The notes under the pieces: generated by a model
What the model was told of the DNA's origin: nothing
Databases searched by the model: none
Seen by the model: the letters and a program-made list of their open reading frames with translations, nothing else
In this document: piece after piece, positions 12,106 through 22,090 of the stretch
Layout of the letters: the number at the start of each line of letters is the position of its first letter
How positions within the stretch are numbered: position 1 is the stretch's first letter
Assembly: GCA_960531495.1 (NCBI GenBank)
Contig: OY482851.1
Location: 9,592,214-9,656,213, forward strand
DNA length: 64,000 nt
Source: Zeus faber
Taxonomy: Eukaryota; Chordata; Actinopteri; Zeiformes; Zeidae
Direction of reading: 5' to 3'
Made by a program: the position numbers and the translations under genes

Positions 12106-12789
12106 TATATCAATTTGCTATCAACAATTAAGTTGTTTACTTTATCAAGTGTGTTAGTTTGAAATAGCAATGTTGGGTATCAAACAGAAAATAAAGTTGA
12201 CATTTATATGGAGTTGAATTAAGCATATTATATTGCATATAATTTGGGAATACTAAGTTATATGCATAAATATTACAAGCTCTTTTTTTCATACCTCCCA
12301 TTATATTTTGGGATTCTGCAGTTCACGCAAAACATTCTTCCTTCGGGGTCAATCTAACGGGGTTTTTTTGTTCCACATTTATTTTAACATTCTTTATATT
12401 CATTCTTTAAATAAATAGGACGCTGGATGTACACAAATAACTATTATTGTGTCACATGTTTATCACAGAGGGGCTTTGTTTTCCGAGAAGTGCTATGAAG
12501 TTCATTTATTTCTTTGTGTGAATTGTAAGAGGCTGTAGACATGATAGAATATGCCCTGCACGCCTGAGAGAAACAGGGCTGTACATCAATCTAGTATAAA
12601 AAAAACAAAAAAAAAAACGAAAACGAGTAACAAAAAATACGTGATGTCTGCTGCAATAGTCTGCATTTTCAATTGTGAAATGATAATTTCTCCTGAATTT
12701 CAAGGGAAATAAACAGAGACTATACCGTGATCTAAGCATCCCAACGTCGACAACGTCACTCACTTTATAAATACAACCCCAATGTGTTG
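12106..12789. other. AT-rich intergenic stretch, no gene seen
   Basis: No coding, RNA or transposon signature that I recognise, only short chance frames. Confidence 0.4.
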
Positions 12790-12797
12790 TTCTAGTG

Positions 12798-13098
12798 CAG
12801 TGTTGCTCATATTGTGCCCCCTAGGGGTACTGCAGGGTTACTACATGGGGTACTCGAAAAAAAAAAAAAAAAAAAATAAATTAAAAAAAAAAAAAAAAAA
12901 AAAAAAGTGTTAATTGCGTTAAAATATTGCTTGTATATAATAAAAAAAGCACATGCGACCCACATACAGCACATCATTTATGTTCATTTTCTTTTTTTTG
13001 TCTCCCAATGCCAGTGAAGGGGGTACTCAGCTGAAAAAAACATCTTACTACATGTTAGGAGTGTAATCATACACTACTAAAATAAAGGTTTGACACTG
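12798..13098. mobile_element. hAT-type non-autonomous element (MITE) with 8-bp target-site duplication
   Basis: The 301-bp element starts CAGTGTTG and ends with GACACTG, so the outer six bases are inverted repeats. It is flanked by TTCTAGTG (12790-12797) and TTCTAGAG (13099-13106), an 8-bp target duplication with one difference, as made by hAT transposases. Inside, the phrase 'GGGGTACT' recurs near both ends and a poly-A/T tract occupies about 12857-12906. It encodes no protein, so it would have been moved in trans. One changed base in the duplication argues for a moderately old insertion. Confidence 0.7.
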
Positions 13099-13494
13099 TT
13101 CTAGAGTATTTGTGTTTGTAAATGTCAGGAGTCGAGTGAGATAGATATTCATCATCAATCCCTGAACATATCTGATCTAAGATAATATATCTTATCCCTA
13201 TATTATATCATCCTATGATAATAACAGCATTACCGGGTGTCAATACCTCGGAAGCGTCCACACTTATACCTCCCGTTTATTTCTAGATTTAATATTGAAT
13301 AACAGCGGTTTAAAATAATGGGGTGTGTGTGGTTTAATGTGCTCCAACCACATTGTGTCCTCGGGTCACTTCTCTGTCCAACCGTCCGCGGTCTCCTTTC
13401 ACGCGGCAGCAGGAGCCGACTCTGTGGAGGGAAATAAGATGAGTTCACTTTTTGTCCTCGTCTCACAAAGCTCGACCGCCGCCCCCGACCCCCT

Positions 13495-13830
13495 GTGCAC
13501 GGGCCTGCTGCTGCTGCTGCTGCGGGCGGGAGCGTCGTCTTGGTGGGGGAGTGGTACCAAGACGGGCTCTGCGCCGAGCGGCCTCCCTCGGGGTCCGGGC
13601 TGCCCCACGCGTACCGGGACGGCGTGCACGCCGCGTTCGACCGAGCCGTGGCGGCGGCGAAGGGGTTGGTGCCCGCTGCAGGGCTTCCGCGCCCGGGATC
13701 CCGGCGACCACTGTGTCAGTTCGTGGCGAACAGGACGTGGAAAGTCAAGATTAGTGGTCGAGCTCCGCCGCGAGGGGCAGCGGGCCCACGCCCCCGCGGG
13801 CGGAGGCGCCGTGCGGTTGAGGGACCGCAT
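13495..13830 (-). pseudogene. internally deleted receptor pseudogene of the GPCR cluster
   Basis: On the minus strand two ends of a receptor remain. The start reads MRSLNRTAPPP near 13830, like the MMLFNTT start of copy 4. The beginning of TM1 (FHVLFAT) near 13718-13738 runs into a stop. The next recognisable part is the loop before TM7 and TM7 itself, GTNPFAAATARSNAACTPSR, then YAWGSP, near 13590-13670. About 600 bases that would encode TM2-TM6 are missing, and the frame changes between the pieces. After WGSP the sequence loses similarity and enters a (CTG)n-like run. The NAACTPS and WGSP wording is closest to copies 3 and 4. It is clearly a dead gene and shows local birth and death in the cluster. 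Confidence 0.75.
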
Positions 13831-14057
13831 CGTCGCGGTTCGTCCGGGGGTGTAGTTTTGCCGCGGTTTATGTGTCGTTTACCCCGAGAGACACGTGGCC
13901 CGGTGACACGATTCCCACACGTAAGCATCCATTCAAAACGACACTGCATTTTAAAATACCTCCTATAAAAGTATGTTCAATTCAAAGAGTGTGTATGGCT
14001 GACATTTTGTCGATTTTATAATTTTATATTTTATTGATTTTATTTCATTGAGTTTTT

Positions 14058-14059
<2 letters not shown>

Positions 14060-14103
<44 letters not shown>

Positions 14104-14150
14104 TCTGTGTGTGTGTGTATATGTATGTGTGTGTATATATTTATATATAC
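14060..14150. repeat. (TG)n microsatellite
   Basis: TG tract with a few interruptions, grading into TATA-rich sequence. Confidence 0.9.
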
Positions 14151-15733
14151 AATTGTAATATATTATAGTAATGATCATGATCATAATCATAATAATAAGA
14201 ATTAGAATAAACAACTTTTTTCACAAGAATTTGAGGGAAGCATCTTTCAACCCAGCCCTTATTAAAATGTTGGTTCCCATCATTTCCAACTGTCAATTTC
14301 ATAACCTTGTTGAAAGATTTACTATACCTACCTTTTTTGAAAACGGTAAGCTCACAGTAGAGAGTCGAAAAACAATTGACAGAATCTGTGCATCAGGTTT
14401 ATCAATGTTTTATTGTTTTGCTCTTCCGCAAATCAGCTCTTTTGACTACATCTGCGCTAAGGTAAGGGACTAGAAACAGGACGTTGCGCCCTTCTTTATA
14501 CTGACACGTGCTTTGGATGTACTGTACTGCAGTAGTTAGTTAGATGTACTGCTAAATAGCTCCCATAATTCCTTCAAACTCTGACCACAGATATAGGTTT
14601 GAAAGGAACTATGTCACTTACTTATATGTAAGTAAAAGTGTGAAAGCAATATTTAAAGTCGTTGTAAAGGTGAAAAAAAGTTGTCTCTTGGCAGCTAGTC
14701 TGCTTCACTTTACTGCCTCAGATAAGACGTTAGACAGCGTTTGTCTGATCTGAAAGGCATTTTGAATGCTTAAAAGCTCTTTGGTTCCGTCTCATCTATT
14801 CATATAATGATTGCTCTAACAAATGCTTGTTACTATTTTGCAACAGGCGCGGAATCGCATAATAAACATGACATGCTCTTATAACCGCTCTGGATCTTAA
14901 TCCCACACGTCCATTCCTTTATTAAAAACACATGTCATTATACCAACTTGCATGAATCAAGCTACATCATGCAATTATTAAAAAAAAATAAAATATAAGT
15001 AGAGATCCAGAAAATAAGGCAGCCCCACAGCAAGTTGAAAGGTCAAAAAGAGGTCATCTGAATCTTTGTGGGCTTAGATTCGACCTTTTTCTGTGCAATT
15101 TTTCTGTATACAAATACTCATCACTTTCATTACATTTCATATTAGGCGTGGCTGCTTGGAACCTAAGTCAAAGAAGTACATGGAGAAGTTTAAGAAATGT
15201 GGTACAGTAGGTTGGAAATGTGAAAATGTCAAGGCCGAAAGGTAACTTCATTTTCGTCATTGAAGGGGGTTCTTTTTTATGCTAAATAAATAGGCTTTTA
15301 TAGATCAAAGAAAAGGGTTATTGGATCAATATTTCTTCAATTTATTAAACAAATACATATTTTAGGTTTTCTAAACTTAAAGGTGAAAAATTATGAGTAC
15401 ATTTTAAGTAAAGGTAACCTAAAAAATATAGGTTTAACAAACTGAAACATTATTTGAAGTTTATCTAATGACTCCAATCAGATGTTTGTTTCAGTGGCTT
15501 AAACATTTATGAAGTCCTATCTGGAACATCCGGATCTCATTTTAAAAAGTAAATAAGTAAACCTGATTTTGTCCCATTGATTTGGTCTCAGCCCCCTCCA
15601 TGATGGTGATATGAGGAATAGAGAATAGGGTAGAACAGTGCATTAGAATGGAATAATAAATATATTTATTTTTCGGTGCCGGTGAACTGTCCATGAACCA
15701 AACACATCTCTCCCCTTTCCACGATGTTACCTC
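14151..15733. other. AT-rich intergenic stretch, no gene seen
   Basis: Downstream flank of receptor copy 3. A 100-codon open stretch near 14171-14473 begins in Ile-rich repeat sequence and has no family I recognise. No repeat family or RNA gene is identified. Confidence 0.4.
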
Positions 15734-16624
15734 TTACCTCCCCCGGCCCCGGGGACAGACTCGGCCCCACACGGACCTCAGCGCGGCCCCCTGCAGCGCC
15801 GGACTCCCCCAGATGTACACGGACGGCGTGCACACCGCGTTGAACCGGGCCATGATGGCGAACAGGTTGGTGGCCTCGTTCTCGAACCGCAGGCCCCGGC
15901 GCACGACGAGCCGCAGGACGATGTTGACGAACGAGGGCAGCCACAGCAACAGGAAGCTGACCACGACGAAGATGATGATCCTCAGGGACTCCCTCTTGGC
16001 TTCCCGGTCCGCGCTCGGCGGGTCCCGGTCCAGCTGGTACCTGGCCACGACGTACAGCTTGACGGTCATCGCCACTTTGGTGATCACGACAATTTGCAAG
16101 CTGACGACGCTGAACGCGTGCATCTGCGTCGATTTGGAGAGGGGCAGGAAGTTCCTGACGAGCAGCAGGAAATAAACGTGGAACCAACAGTATACGTTCA
16201 CGGCGATGACCAGCCGCCGGGTGATGAAGCGGCCGTAGATGAACGGGTGGCAGACCGCGACGTATCGGTCAAACTGCGCGAACAGGAACGTCATGATGTT
16301 GACGCCCAGCAGCGAGGGCAGGACGTAGAACGTCCCATTCCTGGACGGGTAGCCCTCCTGGACGTCGAACAGGCCCAGGTAGTACACGGACAGGCCCACC
16401 AGCGTGTCGCAGATGCTGGTGTTGAGCATGAAAATGAACCTGTTCTGGAAGAGGAGGGATTTGGTGCTCAGGATCCCGACCACCACGGTGCCGGCGACGA
16501 GGACGGTGGTGGTGGCGAAGATCAGCTGGAAGATGAAGACGCAGTACTCCGCCGGGCGGTCGAAGTCGAACAGCAGGGACGCGCCGCTGACCACGGGCCG
16601 CTCTATGGTGTTGGAAGTGGGCAT
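15734..16624 (-). CDS. single-exon rhodopsin-like GPCR, cluster copy 3
   Basis: An intact 296-residue receptor. NRFIFMLNTS opens TM2, the first outer loop contains VQEGYPSRNGT, DRY is at 119-121, TM6 has LWLP and TM7 reads CTPSVYIWGSP. The third inner loop has the family motif DPPSADREAKRES. TM3 and ECL2 cysteines and the TM5 proline are absent. The frame is open up to an ATG at 16732, but that lies above a good TATA box (16659-16665), so the ATG at 16624, which aligns with the paralogues, is preferred. This leaves a very short 5' UTR of roughly ten bases. It is closest to copy 4 (shared YYLGLFDVQEGYPSRNGT). The tail is short and Arg-rich. Ligand and tissue are unknown; it should sit in the plasma membrane and couple to G proteins through DRY. 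Confidence 0.85.
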   Translation of the reverse strand: MPTSNTIERPVVSGASLLFDFDRPAEYCVFIFQLIFATTTVLVAGTVVVGILSTKSLLFQNRFIFMLNTSICDTLVGLSVYYLGLFDVQEGYPSRNGTFYVLPSLLGVNIMTFLFAQFDRYVAVCHPFIYGRFITRRLVIAVNVYCWFHVYFLLLVRNFLPLSKSTQMHAFSVVSLQIVVITKVAMTVKLYVVARYQLDRDPPSADREAKRESLRIIIFVVVSFLLLWLPSFVNIVLRLVVRRGLRFENEATNLFAIMARFNAVCTPSVYIWGSPALQGAALRSVWGRVCPRGRGR

Positions 16625-16658
16625 CGTTTGGAGCGCGCACCACAGACCGTAGGTGCGC

Positions 16659-16665
16659 TTTATAA
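16659..16665 (-). promoter_or_regulatory. TATA box of receptor copy 3
   Basis: Minus-strand TTATAAA lies 35-41 bases above the ATG at 16624. An ATTAAT core (16709-16714) and a CACGTG E-box (16701-16706) lie 35-55 bases further upstream. Confidence 0.6.
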
Positions 16666-17610
16666 CGCGGAGGAATCGACCCCCCGAAGTCCCCACCCAC
16701 CACGTGGTATTAATTTTGTCAGGATTCGCCACTGCCCAGATTTATCCACCCACCGTTCTATGGACTCCCTGGATCCCACTGAACCGAATCGTTTTAGTTC
16801 GTTTATGAAACTATAATAAACTGTATGAAAACAAATCCACCTTATATTATTATTAATGGCACTAACCTTGAAATAAAACGGTGATATAAAATGAGGTTAT
16901 TTTAACACACATATTTGTTCTGTTCAAAATAGAGGGATTAGAAATTACACTTTAAGTTGAGGAAACCTAGAAAAAAACGATATAGGTTTAAAGGATCAAA
17001 AAAACATGAAGTTAATCAAACGACTCCAATCTATTGTTTTTTTTGTTTTTTTTTTGTTTTTTTTACAGATTACCGGTAAATCAATGTAGTAAGGGCCTAA
17101 TGGCCTGTAACGGCCTATGAATATAAACCGTAATTTTATTAATGTTGTTTTATTTTTCTATGTACGAAAAACGTAACTTTCCCTTTGGTAAAATGTTTTC
17201 TTGAGAAAACAAACAAACAAAAATGGTTTAACAAATAAAACATATATATCCATCTTGTTTCCACTGTATTTACAAATATGCCTCGGAAATACAACGTGCA
17301 TTTCCCATTAAGCCAATATAGCTCAGACATCTCATTCAAATATCGTGTTCACCATCGAGTGAAGTAACACGGATTTAAAAAAGACGACTAATAGATTGCG
17401 TAAATAATTTGAAACCCAAGATTTGGATTCACTATCATGTCCCTTAAAATGCTATTTCATTATAAACGTATTAACGTTGATTGATAAGATTCAAGATAAT
17501 CCTCCTCCTGCGAATAAGTTTGGCCTTAACGTGCCAAACATGAACGCACGCATGTTTTAATGTACATTCAAAACCGTTTAAGAAATAGGCATTAAAATAA
17601 ACAAATGAAA

Positions 17611-17685
17611 TAATAATAATGATAATAATACTACTAATAATACTACTACTAATAATAATACTAATAATACTAATAATACTAATAA

Positions 17686-17716
<31 letters not shown>

Positions 17717-17830
17717 AAGAAGAAGAAGAAGAAGAAGAAGAAGAAGAAGAAGAAGAAGAAGAAGAAGAAGAAGAAATAAATAATAATAATAATAACAACA
17801 GCAACAACAACAACAACAACAAAAACAATA
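17611..17830. repeat. compound (AAT)n-(GAA)n-(AAC)n microsatellite
   Basis: AAT/ACT units lead into about 29 pure GAA units at 17689-17775, then AAT and AAC units. The GAA part is a long polypurine mirror repeat. Confidence 0.95.
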
Positions 17831-18358
17831 TATGTGCCTTTCATGAAACCCAAGGACAGGTGAACTTCAAATGAGGTTAATTGTCCAAAGGTTGAACGGG
17901 TGTTGAACATTTCATTGAACGAGATATACAAACACAAGCTCCAAATCCGACTTTTTACAATACAACGTAGTTCTATAATGTCTGCATGTAGACCACCATG
18001 TTTTGTGCAAAGCCTGAAATGCACTATTTGGGCTTCATAAATAACCAAAAATAACTAGAACATCATAACGGAGCGTGTAACGATATGTGTGGTTCATTAG
18101 ATTTCTTCTGTCAGGACCAAACAACTCGTTCGTTCCAAACCCAAATTTGAAAATGATTCGACTTATTTCCACGGGAGATTGCTGTCACAAGCTTAAAGAG
18201 CTGTTTGTCCGTAATCTCAGTGTCAGTGAGGGCCTCACTAACACGGTCCTCACCGTGAGGGCCTCATGGTGCCTTGTTTACGGTGCTCGATTTATGATGC
18301 GAGTTATTTTCCAAACCGCACTCTGCGTCACCCCATCACGTTTAATGCCAATTCTGTT

Positions 18359-18359
<1 letters not shown>

Positions 18360-18412
<53 letters not shown>
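18360..18412. repeat. (GA)n microsatellite
   Basis: About 26 GA units. A shorter GA run follows near 18495-18508. Confidence 0.95.
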
Positions 18413-18418
<6 letters not shown>

Positions 18419-19468
18419 AAGATGGTCAGATCACACTTTAAACACTCAGCTAGGCAGCAGTAGATGCTGATAGAACAAAAAAAAAAAAAGACGGAAAGAG
18501 AGAGAGATGAAAACCATTGTCTACGAAGTACACTACCCTGATCTACTGGAATAAAACTCAATATTCAGATAAAAAAAAAAAAAACTGGAACCGATGAAAT
18601 TAATAAACAGACATATACACAGCACCTATTTCTAAATAAATGTGTTCTGATCTTTACTTTTAAACTTTCCATATAGGCCTACATGATGAACAATGAAGTT
18701 CTGTGTAATAGGTAAATAAATCAGTGAATTAGGTCTAAAGTTGGTAAAGCCGGGCTTCTCAAGTGTGGCCCATGCATTAATGCACAGTGACTTGAAACCC
18801 TTTGAATACATTTCAAGGTAAGCAGTGAACAGCAGTTACACTCGTTTAAGAAAAGTACCAACAACCACATGACTATGTACATATACAATGTGCATTTAAG
18901 AATATACCGCTTGAGAGAATATTATCCAGAGAAACGTAATCGCTCATTTTAAGCTGTTTTATAAATTGGTGAAGATAATTTGAAGAAAATTAAGGTTGTT
19001 TTTGCATTTTCGATTTCGTTGCAACACGCTCAACAATGAAATTTGCTTATTGAATTAGCCAGGCCCCTGAGTCAGTAGGAGGTTGGGGAACCTGGCCCCC
19101 AGCTGGATGCATGCATAACTTCTGTATAAAGCCCTATAGTCCTTCAAAATCTTCCCGGTGGTCTTTGTAGTGTACACACAACCAACACACAAGAGTAGAT
19201 TTGTTTCCAAAACCACCATGAAACGCTTGGTTTTCCTGCAGCAGTGGCCTAAGTACAGACGTGGGCCCAGTGGCCGCTAGAGGCCCATCCCATAGGCGCT
19301 GTCAGCGATGGGGCGCCCGCTGTGCGTCCCCGTTCCTCCAAATAAATAAGAAAAAAACAGTGTGTTTTTGTTTTAGATGTGGGCTATTTTATCTTACGGA
19401 GGTTCCTCACGAAGCACCGATGGGGGACACTTACGGGGGGACACTTTCCCGGACACTCTCCCGCAGAC

Positions 19469-20335
19469 TCACCTCCTCCGCCGGGGCCACACCCTGCGCC
19501 ACACCGACCTCCACACCGCCTCCCGCAGTGACGGGCTGCCCCAGATGTACAGAGCCGGGGTGACCAGGGCGTTCACCCGGGCCAGGATGGCGAACAGGTT
19601 GGTGGCTTCGTTGTAGAACCTGAGACCCCTTTTGGTTAACTGTCTGACGATAATGTTAACGAAAGACGGACACCAGAGCGCCAGGAAACAAATGACCACG
19701 ATCACGATGATGCGCAGGGACTCCTTCTGTTTGTCCCTCTCCATGCTGGGAGGCTCCCGCCCCAGCTGATTTCTGGCTATGATATACAATTTAATAGTCA
19801 TCAGTACATTGGTGAGAACTATGATCTGGAGGGTCATCACTCCAAAAGCATTAATTTGCGCCGCCTTGGAGATGGGCACCATGTTCTGCACCGTAAGTAT
19901 GAAGTAGGTGTAGATCCAGCAAAATGCACAAATGCCGACGACGAACGACCGGGTGATGTACCGGTTGTAGAAGAACGGGTGACACACGGCGAGGTAGCGG
20001 TCGAACTGGGCGAAGAGGAAGGTCAGCACGTTGACCCCCAGGAAGGAGGGCAGGATGTAGAAGGTCCCGTTCCTGGACGGGTAGCCCTCCTGGACGTCGA
20101 AGAGGCCCAGGTAGTACACGGAGAACCCTGTGAGCGTGTCGCTGATGCTCGTGTTCAACATGAATATGAACCGGTTCTGCACCCGGAGATATTTGGTGCT
20201 GAATATCCCGACGACCACGGAGCCGGCGAGGAGCACCGCGCCGGTGGCAAACAGGATGTGGAAGATGAAGATGAAGAAGTCTGCCGGGCTGTCGAAGTCT
20301 ACCGACAGAGGGACGGTGGTGTTGAAGAGCATCAT
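19469..20335 (-). CDS. single-exon rhodopsin-like GPCR, cluster copy 4
   Basis: An intact receptor of 288 residues from the ATG at 20335 (20332 and 20353 are alternatives; 20353 is too close to the TATA box). Glycosylation sites are NTT (residue 5) and NGT (residue 89). TM1 is about 19-43. TM2 has NRFIFML and Asp66. DRY is at 112-114, CHPFFYNRYITR is in the second inner loop, the third loop is short with EPPSMERDKQKES, TM6 has LWCP at 220-223 and TM7 has TPALY at 259-263. The conserved TM3/ECL2 cysteine pair is missing. The tail is short and basic (RRVWPRRRR). It is closest to copy 3. The gene is GC-rich in AT-rich flanks. It is an orphan receptor, probably functional given its complete frame and conserved DRY. 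Confidence 0.85.
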   Translation of the reverse strand: MMLFNTTVPLSVDFDSPADFFIFIFHILFATGAVLLAGSVVVGIFSTKYLRVQNRFIFMLNTSISDTLTGFSVYYLGLFDVQEGYPSRNGTFYILPSFLGVNVLTFLFAQFDRYLAVCHPFFYNRYITRSFVVGICAFCWIYTYFILTVQNMVPISKAAQINAFGVMTLQIIVLTNVLMTIKLYIIARNQLGREPPSMERDKQKESLRIIVIVVICFLALWCPSFVNIIVRQLTKRGLRFYNEATNLFAILARVNALVTPALYIWGSPSLREAVWRSVWRRVWPRRRR

Positions 20336-20373
20336 GGCGAACCACCCCCCCAAAGTCTTACGGATCTATTGGT

Positions 20374-20381
20374 CTTTATAG
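20374..20381 (-). promoter_or_regulatory. TATA box of receptor copy 4
   Basis: Minus-strand CTATAAAG lies about 40 bases above the ATG pair at 20335/20332. Three ATTAG homeodomain cores are packed at 20453-20473, about 70-100 bases further upstream. Confidence 0.6.
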
Positions 20382-21990
20382 ATCCGTCCTTCCAGATCAC
20401 CAAGCTCCAGGAATACCCTGATGGATCTCTGGGGGTAAACGTCACGGTGCCAATTAGGAATTAGGCCAATTAGGCCTCTCCGGCAAAATGCCCCACCGGG
20501 GGGGTTGTATTGATGAAATGTTTACCACTAGACGTGAAGGCCTGGCTGGTCTCCATGACAGGCTGTGGTGATCCAGGGTGTGACACCAGCCAACCTCAAA
20601 ATGTGTATATTTTTGTAAATAATAACTTTGGACGACAGCCATGATTCTCAAGTATCCTCATTTTGATAACCAGTAGGACACAGACGCATTAATAACCAAA
20701 AATGTATGAGTTCCAAGAACTTGAATATAACAGAACCACAGACACCAAGTTTCATATAAACAGTATTTTTGCACTATATACAATTATTCCACCGAATAAA
20801 ACATTGAGTGCAGTAATCAAAATACACCAGTACGAAAAATAAAATCAAAAATGTTTTTATAACTGCATTGCCAGTGGTTCCAGTCATTCAAGATACTCTA
20901 AAAAAACAATAAACTAAAAGTTAAAATTGTCCAACTGTACTGGGGCCTTTCAACCATGCATTGGTTAGCTTTAGGATACAGGTTTTTAGGCCTGGAATAA
21001 ATAATTCTCTAAAGATTGCATTAGGAAATAACCAAAAGAACCCGAGAGTATAAAAGGTCAATGTTTTTGTTAAAAAGATGCACCCTGTTAGTTGGCTGGC
21101 TGAAGGTCAGATGAATGATGAGGAAATAAGGAATATATTTGAAAAACACAATTCTAAATGACATTTTCCTACAGACATAATAAAACCTTTCTCACCCCAA
21201 AACTGAACAAATTGATGCAACAAGCACTCCCGCTCCCTTTAGTGCAGCACACAGCTGGCATAAATGCAAGACAATTCAAAGGGTTAGGAAATAAGACTGT
21301 TGACTGAAAGCATACAGCCTCCAGGTGTAGGCCATATATTTTGAAGGATTTTAGCCTCTTGAACAAAACATAAATCAAGGCCTGTCATAGTCCACAATTG
21401 AATGGATGCATCCGATTTTAACCTCATCAGAAAGATAACAAGGAACCGTTATGCTCATGTGTATCTACAGTATGATGCTGTACAGACTTCAGGCTGATCT
21501 ACTCCTGCAAATAACAGAGACTATGAGACCACCAGTGGGCGCCATAATCTTGGATTTCTGTCGCGCTGGAGACTGCCGCGCTGGTCCAGTCTGTCTATTT
21601 TACAAGCCTAATCTTGAGATGAGAAACATGTGACGCCAATATTCCTGTTTCATTTAATTTGATATGTGCATCGTTATTTTTCTTTATTTTCCTTATTCAC
21701 TTTTTTTAAAATCAAATCCTGATCTTTTAATTTCAGATCATCTTAGTGGGTTCCAATCAGCACTGATGCTTTTAAAACCCATAAAACAATAAGTATGCAG
21801 CATCTTGTATAAAACCCACGATTAAACAATATGGAATTAGCTGCAATTTCTGTTTTTTTGTTTGTGTGTTTGTGTGTTCGTTTTGTCTAAGTACACGTAA
21901 CAGCAACCTTGTCACCTTGTTAATGAATTCATTGGAGTCACCCCTGTCGCTGTTTCCTTGTCAACCCCCAGCCCGGTTTGCATATCAACC
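20382..21990. other. intergenic stretch between the divergent receptor copies 4 and 5
   Basis: This gap separates the minus-strand copy 4 and the plus-strand copy 5, so it contains both promoters. The middle is AT-rich with short chance frames only. I recognise no gene or repeat family. Confidence 0.45.
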
Positions 21991-21992
21991 CG

Positions 21993-21999
21993 TATAAAT
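21993..21999 (+). promoter_or_regulatory. TATA box of receptor copy 5
   Basis: TATAAAT lies 92-98 bases above the ATG at 22091. Upstream are an octamer-like TTTGCATA (21977-21984) and a perfect 12-bp palindrome AATGAATTCATT (21922-21933) with homeodomain half sites. A CA-rich 5' UTR follows. Confidence 0.55.
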
Positions 22000-22090
22000 C
22001 AGGGTGCGGGGCCTCCTGTCTGTGGGTGCTGAACACACACACACACACCCCCCCACACACACACACACATCCCCCTGCATATCTGCATCC

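Larger units (their letters stand above)
16740..19468. other. intergenic stretch with microsatellites, no gene seen
   Basis: It holds the AAT/GAA tract (17611-17830) and the (GA)n tract (18360-18412), plus AT-rich sequence without coding evidence. The piece near 19250-19340 is GC-richer but shows no receptor or repeat similarity that I recognise. Confidence 0.4.

Noticed and set aside
13399-13830. 143-codon minus-strand frame as a new gene
   Set aside because: Only its first part follows the old receptor start. The rest is an out-of-frame reading of the pseudogene's TM7 region.
14171-14473. 100-codon plus-strand frame ending in DYICAKVRD
   Set aside because: It begins in an ATA-rich repeat, has no recognised domain, and I found no splice-linked partner exon.
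18220-18270. Repeated GTGAGGGCCTCA word (18226 and 18256)
   Set aside because: Only two short copies with an imperfect palindrome; too little to call an element.
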